From NCBI RefSeq assembly GCF_041814905.1, contig NZ_JBGXYA010000021.1:36104-100103 (forward strand): a stretch of 64,000 nt of DNA, read 5' to 3'. Positions 9,246 to 17,918 of this stretch are shown piece by piece. Position numbers and translations under genes: made by a program. The notes beneath the pieces were generated by a model. The model was not told the origin of the DNA. It did no database searches and saw only the letters and a list, made by a program, of their open reading frames with translations. The DNA is from Glaesserella sp041814905 (GTDB lineage: Bacteria; Pseudomonadota; Gammaproteobacteria; Enterobacterales; Pasteurellaceae). The first letter of the stretch is position 1, and each line of letters opens with the position of its first letter.

Positions 9246-9527
9246 ATGACTAAATCGGAATTAATTGAAAATTTAGTAGCGAAAAATCCTTCATTGCAAA
9301 TCAAATCCGTAGATGAATGTGTAAAAGAAATCTTGGAACAAGTTATGCGTTCCCTTGAAAATGGTGAACGTATTGAAGTAAGAGGATTTGGAAGCTTTTC
9401 TCTTCACTATCGACAACCACGTGTTGGACGCAATCCTAAAACGGGAGAAAGCGTTAAATTAGGCGCTAAATACGTACCTCACTTTAAAGCGGGTAAAGAG
9501 CTTAAAGAGCGCGTTGATCTTATCTAA
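9246..9527 (+). CDS. ihfB: Integration host factor subunit beta
   Basis: One half of the DNA-bending heterodimer IHF, used in transcription, replication initiation and recombination. The 93 residues show the HU/IHF fold, including RIEVRGFGSFSLHYRQPRVGRNPKTGE, with the flexible arm and its conserved proline (GRNPKTG). The N-terminal MTKSELIENL is typical of IhfB rather than IhfA. A strong AAGGAG precedes the ATG. The position just after rpsA is the conserved gammaproteobacterial location. Confidence 0.96.
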   Translation: MTKSELIENLVAKNPSLQIKSVDECVKEILEQVMRSLENGERIEVRGFGSFSLHYRQPRVGRNPKTGESVKLGAKYVPHFKAGKELKERVDLI

Positions 9528-9593
9528 TTTTATTACCACAAAATGATATACATCATTTTAAGTTATCTAATAATGTAATAACGGAGACACTTC

Positions 9594-9878
9594 ATGAAAT
9601 ATATCTTTGGAATCGTTATCACGCTTGCGGTTATTATTGTTGCAATTACTGTTGGTGCTAATAACGATCAACTTATTACATTTAATTATATTATTGCCAA
9701 GAGCGAACTACGCTTATCAACTTTAGTTGCTATTTTATTTGGTTTTGGCTTAATCCTTGGTTGGTTAATCACAGGTTTCTTCTACCTTAAAATTAAAGTA
9801 CAAAATATTGCTTTAAACCGTCGAGTAAAACGCCAAGCACAACAAATTGATGAATTGACTCTCCCTAAGGCTGAATAA
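9594..9878 (+). CDS. lapA: LPS assembly protein LapA (YciS family)
   Basis: A small inner-membrane protein of 94 residues with two transmembrane helices (about 3-20 and 41-62) and a charged coiled-coil C-terminus. It is known in E. coli to work with LapB in controlling LpxC turnover and LPS assembly. Its stop codon overlaps the lapB start by one base (TAATG), so the two are translationally coupled. Confidence 0.88.
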   Translation: MKYIFGIVITLAVIIVAITVGANNDQLITFNYIIAKSELRLSTLVAILFGFGLILGWLITGFFYLKIKVQNIALNRRVKRQAQQIDELTLPKAE

Positions 9879-11071
9879 TGCTTGAATTGTTGTTCCTTTT
9901 GTTACCTATAGCAGCATTATATGGCTGGTACATGGGGCAGCGTAGCGCAAAGAAGGATCAAGAAACAGTCAATAATAAATTTTCTCGTGACTATGTAACG
10001 GGTTTAAATTTTCTTTTATCTAATCAGCAGGAAAAGGCCGTTGACCTTTTCCTTTCAATGCTACAAAAGCAAGAAACCGAAAATCAAATTACCACTGAAT
10101 CGCAGTTTGAAGCCGAGCTTACTCTTGGTAATTTATTTCGTTCTCGTGGAGAAGTAGACCGAGCTTTACGTATTCATCAGGCAATAGAAAATAGTCCTGA
10201 TTATTCTTTTGAACAAAAATTACTCGCTAAACAACAGTTGGCTAAAGATTTTATGGCAGCCGGTTTTTATGATCGAGCAGAAAATTACTATATCGTCTTA
10301 CTGGATGAGCCGGAATTTGCAGTGAATTCACTCATGCAGTTAACGGTAATTTATCAAAAGACCAAAGAATGGAAAAAAGCGATTAATGTTGCGGAAAAAC
10401 TCTTAAAAATTGCACCAGATACCGATAAAACACCATTATCACATTACTACTGTGAGTTGGCACAATCATTGAAAGCAGAGGATGAAAAAGCGTTTATCCA
10501 ATCAATAAATAAAGCACTTGAATATTCCGGCGATTGTGTAAGAGCCTCTATTTTATTAGGTGACTACCATTTGGAAAAAGAGCAATATTCTCAGGCATTA
10601 ACGCATTATGAATATATTTTGGAGCAAGATCCCAGCTATATCAGTGAAGTATTAAATAAAATCAAACAATGTTATATAGCCCAAAATCAGCTAGCTGATT
10701 TTGAATTGTTTTTAATAAAAGCGACTCAAACCAAGCACAATAGTAGTGTAGATTTGGCATTGGCGGAATTAATTGAACAAAAAGACGGAATTGAGTCTGC
10801 GCAATCAAAACTGTACCAGCAATTAAAGCAATTTCCGAATTTAATTACGTTTCATCGCTTTATTCATTACCAAGTCAATGAAGCAGAAGAGGGAAGAGGA
10901 AAAGAAAGTTTAATTTTGCTGCATAAAATGGTAGGAGATCGTATTCAAAAAGGCTTCCATTACCGTTGTTTAAATTGTGGTTATCAAAGTTATCGTTTAA
11001 CATGGTATTGTCCGTCTTGCCGAAAATGGGAAAGTGTTAAACCTATGCAAAGTATTGTGGAAGTCATTTAA
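9878..11071 (+). CDS. lapB: LPS assembly protein LapB (YciM), TPR/rubredoxin-like
   Basis: A membrane-anchored scaffold that brings LpxC to FtsH and so limits LPS synthesis. The 397 residues begin with a single N-terminal membrane helix (about 1-18). A long TPR array follows, then a C-terminal rubredoxin-type metal knuckle with cysteines C364-x2-C367 and C378-x2-C381. These features match the E. coli protein in order and size. It overlaps lapA by one base and is followed after 22 nt by pyrF. Confidence 0.93.
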   Translation: MLELLFLLLPIAALYGWYMGQRSAKKDQETVNNKFSRDYVTGLNFLLSNQQEKAVDLFLSMLQKQETENQITTESQFEAELTLGNLFRSRGEVDRALRIHQAIENSPDYSFEQKLLAKQQLAKDFMAAGFYDRAENYYIVLLDEPEFAVNSLMQLTVIYQKTKEWKKAINVAEKLLKIAPDTDKTPLSHYYCELAQSLKAEDEKAFIQSINKALEYSGDCVRASILLGDYHLEKEQYSQALTHYEYILEQDPSYISEVLNKIKQCYIAQNQLADFELFLIKATQTKHNSSVDLALAELIEQKDGIESAQSKLYQQLKQFPNLITFHRFIHYQVNEAEEGRGKESLILLHKMVGDRIQKGFHYRCLNCGYQSYRLTWYCPSCRKWESVKPMQSIVEVI

Positions 11072-11093
11072 AAATATTTAAGGAGATCCAGAT

Positions 11094-11786
11094 ATGGATA
11101 ATAAAATTATTGTTGCCCTCGATTATGAAACAGAGAACGAAGCATTAAGTTTTGTTGATCAGGTTGATCCTTCACTTTGTCGTTTAAAGGTGGGAAAAGA
11201 AATGTTTACCACTTTGGGGACTCATTTTGTGAAACAGCTTCAAGATCGTCAATTTGATGTTTTTTTAGATCTAAAATATCACGATATTCCAAATACGGTA
11301 GCTCGTGCAGTTCGTTCTGCCGCGGATTTAGGTGTATGGATGGTAGATTTACATGCCTCCGGCGGTCTACGTATGATGGAAACGGCCAAACAGATACTCG
11401 AACCTTACGGTAAAGATGCGCCGCTATTAATTGGGGTAACGGTATTGACCAGCATGGAAGATTTGGATTTACTCCAAATTGGCATTAATGCATCGCCAAT
11501 GGAACAAGTTATTCGCCTTGCGCACTTATGTCAACGTGCAGGTTTGGATGGTGTAGTTTGTTCTCCTCAAGAAGTTGAAGTGTTACGTACTCATTGTGGT
11601 AAAGATTTCAAATTAATCACACCGGGAATTCGTCCTGAAGGCAGTGATGTTGGTGACCAACGTCGTGTAATGACACCGAAACAAGCAATTGAAACCGGTT
11701 CGGATTATCTTGTAATCGGTCGTCCGATTACTCAAGCTCAAGATCCGTTGGCTGTATTAAAATCTATTAATCAGTCTATCGTTTAA
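11094..11786 (+). CDS. pyrF: Orotidine 5'-phosphate decarboxylase
   Basis: Decarboxylates OMP to UMP, the last step of de novo pyrimidine synthesis. The catalytic D-K-x-x-D array is seen as D59, K61 and D64 in DLKYHDIPNT. The phosphate-binding end motif is TPGIRPEG, and the 230-residue length is typical. A ribosome-binding site AAGGAG precedes the ATG. The final A of its TAA stop is also the first base of an uptake core (ACAAGCGGTC from 11786), which runs to the yciH start. Confidence 0.97.
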   Translation: MDNKIIVALDYETENEALSFVDQVDPSLCRLKVGKEMFTTLGTHFVKQLQDRQFDVFLDLKYHDIPNTVARAVRSAADLGVWMVDLHASGGLRMMETAKQILEPYGKDAPLLIGVTVLTSMEDLDLLQIGINASPMEQVIRLAHLCQRAGLDGVVCSPQEVEVLRTHCGKDFKLITPGIRPEGSDVGDQRRVMTPKQAIETGSDYLVIGRPITQAQDPLAVLKSINQSIV

Positions 11787-11820
11787 CAAGCGGTCTGTTT
11801 TTAAGAGAAATTTGCAAATG
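11786..11820 (+). repeat. Extended uptake signal sequence bridging pyrF stop and yciH start
   Basis: Core ACAAGCGGTC at 11786-11795, A/T-rich spacer, then TTTGCAAATG ending on the yciH ATG. The repeat supplies both the last base of the pyrF stop and the context of the next start codon. Confidence 0.85.
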
Positions 11821-12129
11821 AGCTTAGTTTATTCCACAGAAATCGGGCGCATCACACAAGAAAAACCGAAAGTAGAGCGACCGAAGGGAGATGGCATTGT
11901 ACGAATTCAATGGCAAACAAGCGGGCGTAAAGGCAAAGGAGTTTGTGTCATTACAGGGCTTGAACTTGATGATAAAGCACTAATGTCTTTAGCTTCCGAA
12001 TTAAAACGTAAAAGTGGCTGTGGAGGCTCGGTGAAAGACGGTGCGATTGAAATTCAAGGCGATAACCGAGATCAACTTAAACAGATGCTAGAGCAGAAAG
12101 GATTTCAGGTTAAACTTTCCGGCGGCTGA
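11818..12129 (+). CDS. yciH: SUI1/eIF1-like protein YciH
   Basis: A small protein of 103 residues from the start at 11818 (MSLVYSTEIG). It has the eIF1/SUI1 fold signature: LKRKSGCGGSVKDGAIEIQGDN followed by a short terminal helix and strand. In E. coli YciH affects initiation fidelity; its cellular role is only partly known. The ATG sits in the 3' box of an uptake sequence, and the nearest purine-rich stretch is AAGAGA about 12 nt upstream. It keeps its E. coli-like position after pyrF. Confidence 0.92.
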   Translation: MSLVYSTEIGRITQEKPKVERPKGDGIVRIQWQTSGRKGKGVCVITGLELDDKALMSLASELKRKSGCGGSVKDGAIEIQGDNRDQLKQMLEQKGFQVKLSGG

Positions 12130-12130
12130 T

Positions 12131-12187
12131 AATCTGCACTGAAATAAGGTTTATTTTCCTAACCTGTTTTCGGTGCAGATTTTTATG
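12131..12187 (+). terminator. Terminator after yciH
   Basis: Arms AATCTGCAC (12131-12139) and GTGCAGATT (12173-12181), extendable inward, followed by TTTTATG. It may also serve the convergent bioD. Confidence 0.65.
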
Positions 12188-12256
12188 ATTAACACAACTC
12201 AAATTGCAGCCAATTATTGGTTCATCATGATTTATAGGGTAGTGAAATGCCCTTTT

Positions 12257-12976
12257 TTATTTCCGAAAATAGCTTAATAAGGGCTCAGGATTTTGAATAT
12301 ACTGCGATAATTCTTTTTTATCCGGATGACCGATATAAGGAATTTGTCCTAAAAGCGGAGCATTAATTTTCTGAGAAAGCAATTCAATGAGTCCTGCGTA
12401 ATGGCGTAATCCGGGATTTACTCGATTGGCAACCCATCCAACCAATTCAACCCCTTCTTGTTGAATAGCATTTGCGGTTAAAAGAGCATGGTTAACGCAA
12501 CCTTCCTTAATTCCAACAACCAATACTACCGGCATACGGTTTTTTCTTACCCAATCGGCAAAACTCAGATCTTTATTAATCGGTGTTAACCAACCATTCG
12601 TTCCTTCGACAACCACATTGCTATAAGTATTTCTTAAGCGTACCAAATCTTTATTGAGTTTATTTACAGAAATATGGCATACCGCATCTAAAGCGGCAAA
12701 AATCGGTGTGCTGGAATGAATAAATGAATAACTATTAATTTCGCGATATTTTACAGGGGTAGGGCAACTGTTTTGAATAATTAATACATCACTGTTATCT
12801 TCACAAGCATAATCATCCTGATTTGGCTCTGTTGGTAGGGAGTCATCACCGCCACAAGCAATGGGTTTATATCCGATAACAGGAATGCCATATTGAGAAA
12901 GCAATTGCAGCAACGCTCTGGTAACTATCGTTTTCCCGACATCCGTATCGGTTCCTGCAATAAATAGACATGACAT
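12257..12976 (-). CDS. bioD: ATP-dependent dethiobiotin synthetase
   Basis: Closes the ureido ring of dethiobiotin from 7,8-diaminopelargonate, CO2 and ATP. The P-loop GTDTDVGKT sits near the N-terminus and the conserved VEGTNGWLTP segment mid-protein. I use the MSCLFIAGT start (239 residues), with GGA about 8 nt upstream; an in-frame ATG 12 nt earlier would add four residues. No other biotin gene is adjacent, so this is a stand-alone bioD, possibly one of two copies as known in Haemophilus. It is convergent with yciH. Confidence 0.9.
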   Translation of the reverse strand: MSCLFIAGTDTDVGKTIVTRALLQLLSQYGIPVIGYKPIACGGDDSLPTEPNQDDYACEDNSDVLIIQNSCPTPVKYREINSYSFIHSSTPIFAALDAVCHISVNKLNKDLVRLRNTYSNVVVEGTNGWLTPINKDLSFADWVRKNRMPVVLVVGIKEGCVNHALLTANAIQQEGVELVGWVANRVNPGLRHYAGLIELLSQKINAPLLGQIPYIGHPDKKELSQYIQNPEPLLSYFRK

Positions 12977-13121
12977 AATTAATTCCAATTCCTAAAAGTT
13001 ACTAAATGGGCTTTAGTTTAATTAAAAAGTTATAATAGAAACCTGTTCTTAATCAAAAAAAACCAATAAATAGGAAGAATTTACAACATAATTGTCATGA
13101 TAGGCATGAAAATGATAGGTA

Positions 13122-13154
13122 TAAAAAGAGCCTCATGGTTATCAATAGGCTCTT
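13122..13154 (-). terminator. Terminator of the ROK regulator gene
   Basis: Arms AAGAGCCT (13126-13133) and AGGCTCTT (13147-13154), with a T-run on the minus strand side (AAAA at 13123-13127). It lies just past the stop of the ROK gene. Confidence 0.7.
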
Positions 13155-13158
13155 CAGC

Positions 13159-14364
13159 TTATAATTCAATGATGTTTTTAATCAAATTTCCTTCATAGAT
13201 ACTCAGCTTAATCGCAACCGATGGAATAAATGGGCTATCCCAGTCATATTGACTTGTCACAATATCTACATTGAGATCAGGCAGCAGGAGATTTTGAGAT
13301 AATTTTGCATGAATTTTATCGAACAGCACTTGCTTAATTCGTAGTAGTGGCGAGTTCAGCATAATTTTTTCGGTAGAGAAAATGTTGATCAAATTCATCA
13401 ACATATAAGCTAAGTTATCCGCAAGGTGTTCTAAAATCATAAGCGCCTTAGGATTGTGTTGTTCTACGGACTCACAGAACCACATTATTTTTTCTTGAGA
13501 ACGTTCAAATTCATTCGGTAAATATTGATCAATGAGTCTGTTTAATGATGAAAAGGTTATCTGATTCGCTAATTGATAACGTTCAAGTTCATTTAAATGC
13601 GGTGCTATTTCATCGCTCAACGGACTAAATTTAGGCATAATCATTTTATCAACATTCATCCGTTTATGCTCGTCATGGTGAAGTAGGGCACCTTTTAGTA
13701 ACACGCTTAGATTTACCGTATCGTCCAGTTGCAAAAAAATAACATTATCATGGCTAATTAAACTACCTAACGTTGATTCCGCTAAAAACCATAGTTGGAA
13801 ATGTTCGTTCATCAAAATCGGCTGAGAAAATTCAGTTTGAAGCGTTTTGACTAATGGGCAATCCAAAGGATAATGGCTTAATTGAGTAATGATATGTTTT
13901 GTGGTGTCAATTTTCCCGATAACACTAATTGATATCGCGAGTAATTTTTCATCATCAAAAGGATAGTGACGTGCAAAATTTTGCAGGCTATTTAGAATAT
14001 AATCGGCTAAAGACGGATATTCTTCCGGAGTGAAGGTATAATCTAATTGATGAATCGGTTTACCGTTTAACTCGCATAATGAAATCGCTAATTTAGTCGG
14101 TGAGATCGTTAAACAAAGAAAATGCCAATAAAAAGGAGAAACCGCGAGCCCGACGGCAGGTCGTCCGCGGGAAAGTAAGTTTTGCGATGTTCTTTCTAAA
14201 ATAAATTTATTATCAATCAGAGCTTTGGTCAACACCGTCATAGAGGCAGGAGCGAACCCCGACAATTTGGCCAAATCTGTACGAGAAATTAGCTCAAACT
14301 GCTCAACTAAACGGTAAACAGTACCTAGATGCTGATACTTATAGTCAGAAGAAGTTATTTTCAT
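13159..14364 (-). CDS. ROK-family transcriptional regulator (NagC/Mlc-like)
   Basis: The 401 residues begin with a winged helix-turn-helix of NagC/Mlc type (ISRTDLAKLSGFAPASMTVLTK) and the SRGRPAVGL wing-linker motif. A ROK domain follows. NagC/Mlc proteins repress sugar-uptake genes and respond to a sugar phosphate or to EIICB-Glc. The region that should carry the ROK zinc signature CxCGxxGCxE contains no cysteine here (MIMPKFSPLSDEIAPHLNEL), so sensing may differ. No sugar gene is adjacent. The DNA-binding class is sure; the NagC versus Mlc assignment is not. Confidence 0.8.
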   Translation of the reverse strand: MKITSSDYKYQHLGTVYRLVEQFELISRTDLAKLSGFAPASMTVLTKALIDNKFILERTSQNLLSRGRPAVGLAVSPFYWHFLCLTISPTKLAISLCELNGKPIHQLDYTFTPEEYPSLADYILNSLQNFARHYPFDDEKLLAISISVIGKIDTTKHIITQLSHYPLDCPLVKTLQTEFSQPILMNEHFQLWFLAESTLGSLISHDNVIFLQLDDTVNLSVLLKGALLHHDEHKRMNVDKMIMPKFSPLSDEIAPHLNELERYQLANQITFSSLNRLIDQYLPNEFERSQEKIMWFCESVEQHNPKALMILEHLADNLAYMLMNLINIFSTEKIMLNSPLLRIKQVLFDKIHAKLSQNLLLPDLNVDIVTSQYDWDSPFIPSVAIKLSIYEGNLIKNIIEL

Positions 14365-14544
14365 ACATAATCCTTAAAAGTTCATTTGCTCCATAAGATA
14401 ATTTCTTTATTTTGCAATCTTTATTTGGAATGGCAAACTTTTTAACTCAATTATGCGAGAGAGTTCACAAAATTATTTTATTTATTAAATTAAATGGGTA
14501 AAAATCAATCATTTTGAAAATTTGCAAAAAATGAACGAAAAAAG

Positions 14545-14553
14545 ACCGCTTGT
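14545..14553 (-). repeat. Uptake signal core upstream of rnd
   Basis: ACCGCTTGT with the TTTGCAAA box at 14520-14527; it lies 15 nt before the rnd ATG. Confidence 0.85.
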
Positions 14554-14567
14554 AACAGGTATTTATA

Positions 14568-15701
14568 ATGAATAAACCAACAAATTATCAATGGATCAAT
14601 AACAATTCAACATTAGCTGAGATGTGTCTGCGTTCTCGCCAACAGTCGGTTATTGCACTAGACACCGAGTTCGTCCGTACTCGTTCCTATTATCCCAAAT
14701 TAGGGTTGATCCAACTTTTTGACGGAAAAGAAAGTTATTTAATTGACCCTTTATCTATCACGGATTTTTCCCCTTTTATTGCGTTATTAGCCGATAAAAA
14801 GGTGTTAAAAGTGCTGCATGCCTGCGGTGAGGATTTGGAGGTTTTTCAACACTATTTTCAACAATTACCGGAACCGATGTTAGATACTCAAATCATGGCA
14901 GGATTTGCAGGAGTGGGCGTTTCGCTTGGATTTGCTAAACTGGTTGCGTACTTTTTGCACATTGAATTAGACAAAGGTGCATCACGTACGGATTGGCTTG
15001 CCCGCCCGTTGACTGAAACGCAGCTACAATATGCGATTGCCGATGTATGGTATTTGTTACCTGTTTATCACAAACTCGCGGAATTATTAGCTTCGACGCC
15101 TTGGCAAGAGGCGGTAGAGCAAGAATGTGCTGCCTTATTAACCAAAAAATGTATCGAAGAAGATCCGGATAAAGCTTATAAAGAAATCAGCAATGCATGG
15201 GCGTTAAATCCACAACAATTAGCCGTGCTAAAAGTACTGGCTAAATGGCGATTAGAAGAAGCCAAAAAACGTGACTTGGCATTAAATTTTATTGTTAAGG
15301 AGCAAAGCTTATGGCAATTAGCTAAAATTCAACCGAAACACACATCCGCATTATTAGATTTTATGCATCCGAACGAAGTGAGGATTCATGGGAAAAAACT
15401 ACTTTGGTTGGTAGAACAAGGTAGGGCTACAGAGGCGAATAATTATCCCGAACCTATTACTCGTTTAATTGACGAACCGGGTTATAAACAGTCACTAAAA
15501 GTATTACAGAAAAAAATTACTGAAATTCAACCGATTGGTTTAGAGACAGAGCTTCTCGCAAGTAAACGGCAGTTAAATCAGTTATTTTTATGGCATAAAA
15601 AGGGGGAAGACTCAAACCGATTGCCGGAATTACTATTAGGTTGGCGAGCTGAATTTGGACAGCAATTATTGAATAGTTGCTTAAAACCTTATGATAAATA
15701 G
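14568..15701 (+). CDS. rnd: Ribonuclease D
   Basis: A 3'-5' exoribonuclease that helps trim tRNA precursors. The DEDD exonuclease domain opens with LDTEFVRTRSYYP (D32, E34) and continues with LHACGEDLEVF and a Y-x3-D motif (YAIADVWY). One HRDC domain follows at about residues 205-285, then a second weaker one. The 377-residue length is normal. An extended uptake sequence sits just before the ATG and another just after the stop. Confidence 0.94.
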   Translation: MNKPTNYQWINNNSTLAEMCLRSRQQSVIALDTEFVRTRSYYPKLGLIQLFDGKESYLIDPLSITDFSPFIALLADKKVLKVLHACGEDLEVFQHYFQQLPEPMLDTQIMAGFAGVGVSLGFAKLVAYFLHIELDKGASRTDWLARPLTETQLQYAIADVWYLLPVYHKLAELLASTPWQEAVEQECAALLTKKCIEEDPDKAYKEISNAWALNPQQLAVLKVLAKWRLEEAKKRDLALNFIVKEQSLWQLAKIQPKHTSALLDFMHPNEVRIHGKKLLWLVEQGRATEANNYPEPITRLIDEPGYKQSLKVLQKKITEIQPIGLETELLASKRQLNQLFLWHKKGEDSNRLPELLLGWRAEFGQQLLNSCLKPYDK

Positions 15702-15704
15702 TTT

Positions 15705-15740
15705 ACAAGCGGTCTTTTTGAATAAAATTTTTGCAAAAAG
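15705..15740 (+). repeat. Extended uptake signal sequence after rnd
   Basis: ACAAGCGGT (15705-15713), A/T-rich spacer, then TTTTTGCAAAAAG. No strong second arm for a terminator is seen. Confidence 0.8.
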
Positions 15741-15842
15741 TAATAATTACAACGATTTAGAGAACTATTTTTAATAGACAATAGTCTAAGAAGCGCTTTT
15801 ACCATTTATGAGTCGGTAAAGCATTCAACAAACGAGGTAACT

Positions 15843-16172
15843 ATGAAATTTACAGTTGGAAAAATCGTTCTTATTACAACAATGTGTATTTCGCTCACCG
15901 CTTGTGTGGGTGATAGATCGGATCGTCGAGTGGCAACAGGCGCAGCCATTGGTGCCGCGACCGGTTATGTATTAAGTGACGGTGATACCGCTATAACTCT
16001 TGGTAGTGCTGCGCTTGGCGGTTTATTAGGTAATCAATACGATAAACATAGAGAACGTAGTTCAAATCGTGATTACGATGATGACCGAGGAGACAGAGAA
16101 GAATATCGAGACAAGTATGCTAGACAGCATAAAGGAAAGCATAAACCTAGATATAAACATGATGACGATTAA
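15843..16172 (+). CDS. Glycine-zipper outer-membrane lipoprotein, OsmB/SlyB-like
   Basis: A 109-residue secreted lipoprotein. The signal peptide ends in the lipobox LTAC (Cys21). It is followed by a glycine-zipper stretch (TGAAIGAATGYVL...LGSAALGGLLGNQYD) like that of OsmB and related envelope proteins. The C-terminal third is extremely charged (repeated R/D/E/K and HKGKHKPRYKHDDD), probably disordered. The His-rich, acidic tail could bind metal, but that is a guess. A perfect terminator follows. Confidence 0.78.
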   Translation: MKFTVGKIVLITTMCISLTACVGDRSDRRVATGAAIGAATGYVLSDGDTAITLGSAALGGLLGNQYDKHRERSSNRDYDDDRGDREEYRDKYARQHKGKHKPRYKHDDD

Positions 16173-16188
16173 ACAGTGAATTTATATT

Positions 16189-16216
16189 AAAGCGGCAAAA
16201 ATTGCCGCTTTTTTAT
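16189..16216 (+). terminator. Terminator after the glycine-zipper lipoprotein gene
   Basis: Arms AAAGCGGCAA (16189-16198) and TTGCCGCTTT (16202-16211) followed by TTTTT. Confidence 0.88.
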
Positions 16217-16599
16217 TTGACTAAACAAATTAAAGAGACAACGTCACGCTTTGATTGGTTAGAGAATGTTATTGTTCTTTCATCCTTAAGTAAAAAAGAA
16301 TAATTGAATTATTAAGTGTTGCTGAAATATTTATTATTGCTGGATTTACTTTAAACATATCGAAAAATGATGGTTGATAAAACGGTTTTATGACTTGTTT
16401 TTGTTTCTTGAATTAATTTCGCATAACGTAGATTATGTTAAATAAAATAGTGAAATGTGCAAAAAATCAAACTTTAGCTATTTTTCCCTTCTTTCATTTT
16501 AGATAAGAATTTATTTTCAATGGTTAAAAGTGTATCCTAATGCTGTGCCACGTTTACTTTTAAACGTGTTCTTTTTTCTTATCAATAGGTGTTTCGTCT
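16217..16599 (+). promoter_or_regulatory. Noncoding leader region of ackA, with terminator-like hairpin
   Basis: About 380 nt of A/T-rich DNA with no convincing gene. At 16549-16568 arms CACGTTTA and TAAACGTG (loop CTTT) are followed by TTCTTTTTTCTT, a complete terminator-like structure only 20-30 nt before the ackA ATG. The ribosome-binding site AGGTG (16587-16591) lies after it. The arrangement suggests attenuation of ackA-pta. I could not identify a promoter with confidence. Confidence 0.55.
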
Positions 16600-17808
16600 A
16601 TGTCAAAAAATCTTATCCTTATTCTTAACTGTGGTAGCTCATCATTAAAATTTGCTATCTTAGACCCTGTTACCGGCGATGAAAAATTATCTGGTTTAGC
16701 TGAAGCATTTCATCTTGATGATGCTCGGATTAAATGGAAGCTACATGGTGAAAAAGGTAATGCTGATTTAGGTGCTGGTGCTGCACATAGTGAAGCATTA
16801 AATTTTATGGCTAATCATATTTTTACATTAGACCCATCGTTAAAAGAAAGCATTGGTGCAATTGGTCACCGAATTGTTCATGGTGGTGAAAAATTTACGT
16901 CTTCTGCGGTAATTACAGATGAAGTTATCAAAGGTATTGAATATGCTGTGCAATTCGCACCACTACACAACCCTGCTCACTTAATCGGTATTCAAGAAGC
17001 ATTCCGAATTTTCCCTGAACTGAAAGAACGCAATGTGGCAGTATTTGATACTGCATTCCACCAAACTATGCCGGAAGAAGCATACTTATATGCTCTACCG
17101 TACTCTTTATATAAAGAACATGGTGTTCGCCGTTACGGTGCACACGGTACAAGCCATTATTATGTTAGCCGTGAAGTGGCGAAACAATTAAATATTGCAG
17201 AAAATAAAATCAATGTGATTACTTGTCATTTAGGTAACGGTGCCTCTGTCGCAGTTATCCGTGACGGTAAATGTATTGATACATCTATGGGGCTAACGCC
17301 TTTAGAAGGTCTTGTGATGGGAACTCGTTCCGGTGACTTAGATCCTGCAATTATCTTCTATATGTATGATACTTTAGGTATGAGTATGCAAGAAATTAAC
17401 ACTACTCTAACTAAAAAATCAGGTCTGCTTGGTTTAACGGAAGTTACCAGCGATTGCCGTTATTCAGAAGAAAACTATGCTAAGAAAACCGAGGCAAAAC
17501 GTGCATTGGATGTATTCTGCTACCGTTTAGCGAAATATATTGGTTCTTATATGGCAGCACTCGGCGATGATCATCTTGATGCAATTGTCTTCACCGGCGG
17601 TATCGGTGAAAACTCCGCACCTGTTCGCGAGTTAACTTTAAAACATTTAAAATTATTCGGTATTAAAGTTGATCAAGAGAGAAATCTTGCTGCTCGTTTT
17701 GGTGGTGAAGGTGAAATTACTGCGGATGATTCAGCATTTCATGCTTATGTCATTCCGACTAATGAAGAGCTTGTCATTGCACAAGATACTGCTCGCTTAG
17801 CGTTATAA
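16600..17808 (+). CDS. ackA: Acetate kinase
   Basis: Converts acetyl phosphate and ADP to acetate and ATP. The 402 residues start with the phosphate-binding NCGSSSLKF signature and keep the AHGTSHYYV, HLGNGAS and GLTPLEGLVMGTRSGDLDP motifs of the ASKHA family. It forms the acetate pathway with pta downstream; the two are separated by a stem-loop and an uptake sequence (17809-17918). Expression may be attenuated by the hairpin just before its start. Confidence 0.97.
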   Translation: MSKNLILILNCGSSSLKFAILDPVTGDEKLSGLAEAFHLDDARIKWKLHGEKGNADLGAGAAHSEALNFMANHIFTLDPSLKESIGAIGHRIVHGGEKFTSSAVITDEVIKGIEYAVQFAPLHNPAHLIGIQEAFRIFPELKERNVAVFDTAFHQTMPEEAYLYALPYSLYKEHGVRRYGAHGTSHYYVSREVAKQLNIAENKINVITCHLGNGASVAVIRDGKCIDTSMGLTPLEGLVMGTRSGDLDPAIIFYMYDTLGMSMQEINTTLTKKSGLLGLTEVTSDCRYSEENYAKKTEAKRALDVFCYRLAKYIGSYMAALGDDHLDAIVFTGGIGENSAPVRELTLKHLKLFGIKVDQERNLAARFGGEGEITADDSAFHAYVIPTNEELVIAQDTARLAL

Positions 17809-17812
17809 TACC

Positions 17813-17837
17813 AAAACCTGCCAATCGGCAGGTTTTA
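17813..17837 (+). terminator. Stem-loop between ackA and pta
   Basis: Perfect 10-bp arms AAAACCTGCC (17813-17822) and GGCAGGTTTT (17827-17836). The T-run is short, so it may only partly terminate. An uptake-like ACCGCTTGC follows at 17888-17896. Confidence 0.75.
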
Positions 17838-17918
17838 TCATTTACTTGAAAGCGAGTTTGTGATTTGCAAAAAAACATCCGAATCCGACCGCTTGCTTAT
17901 TAATTTTGGAAGCACATT

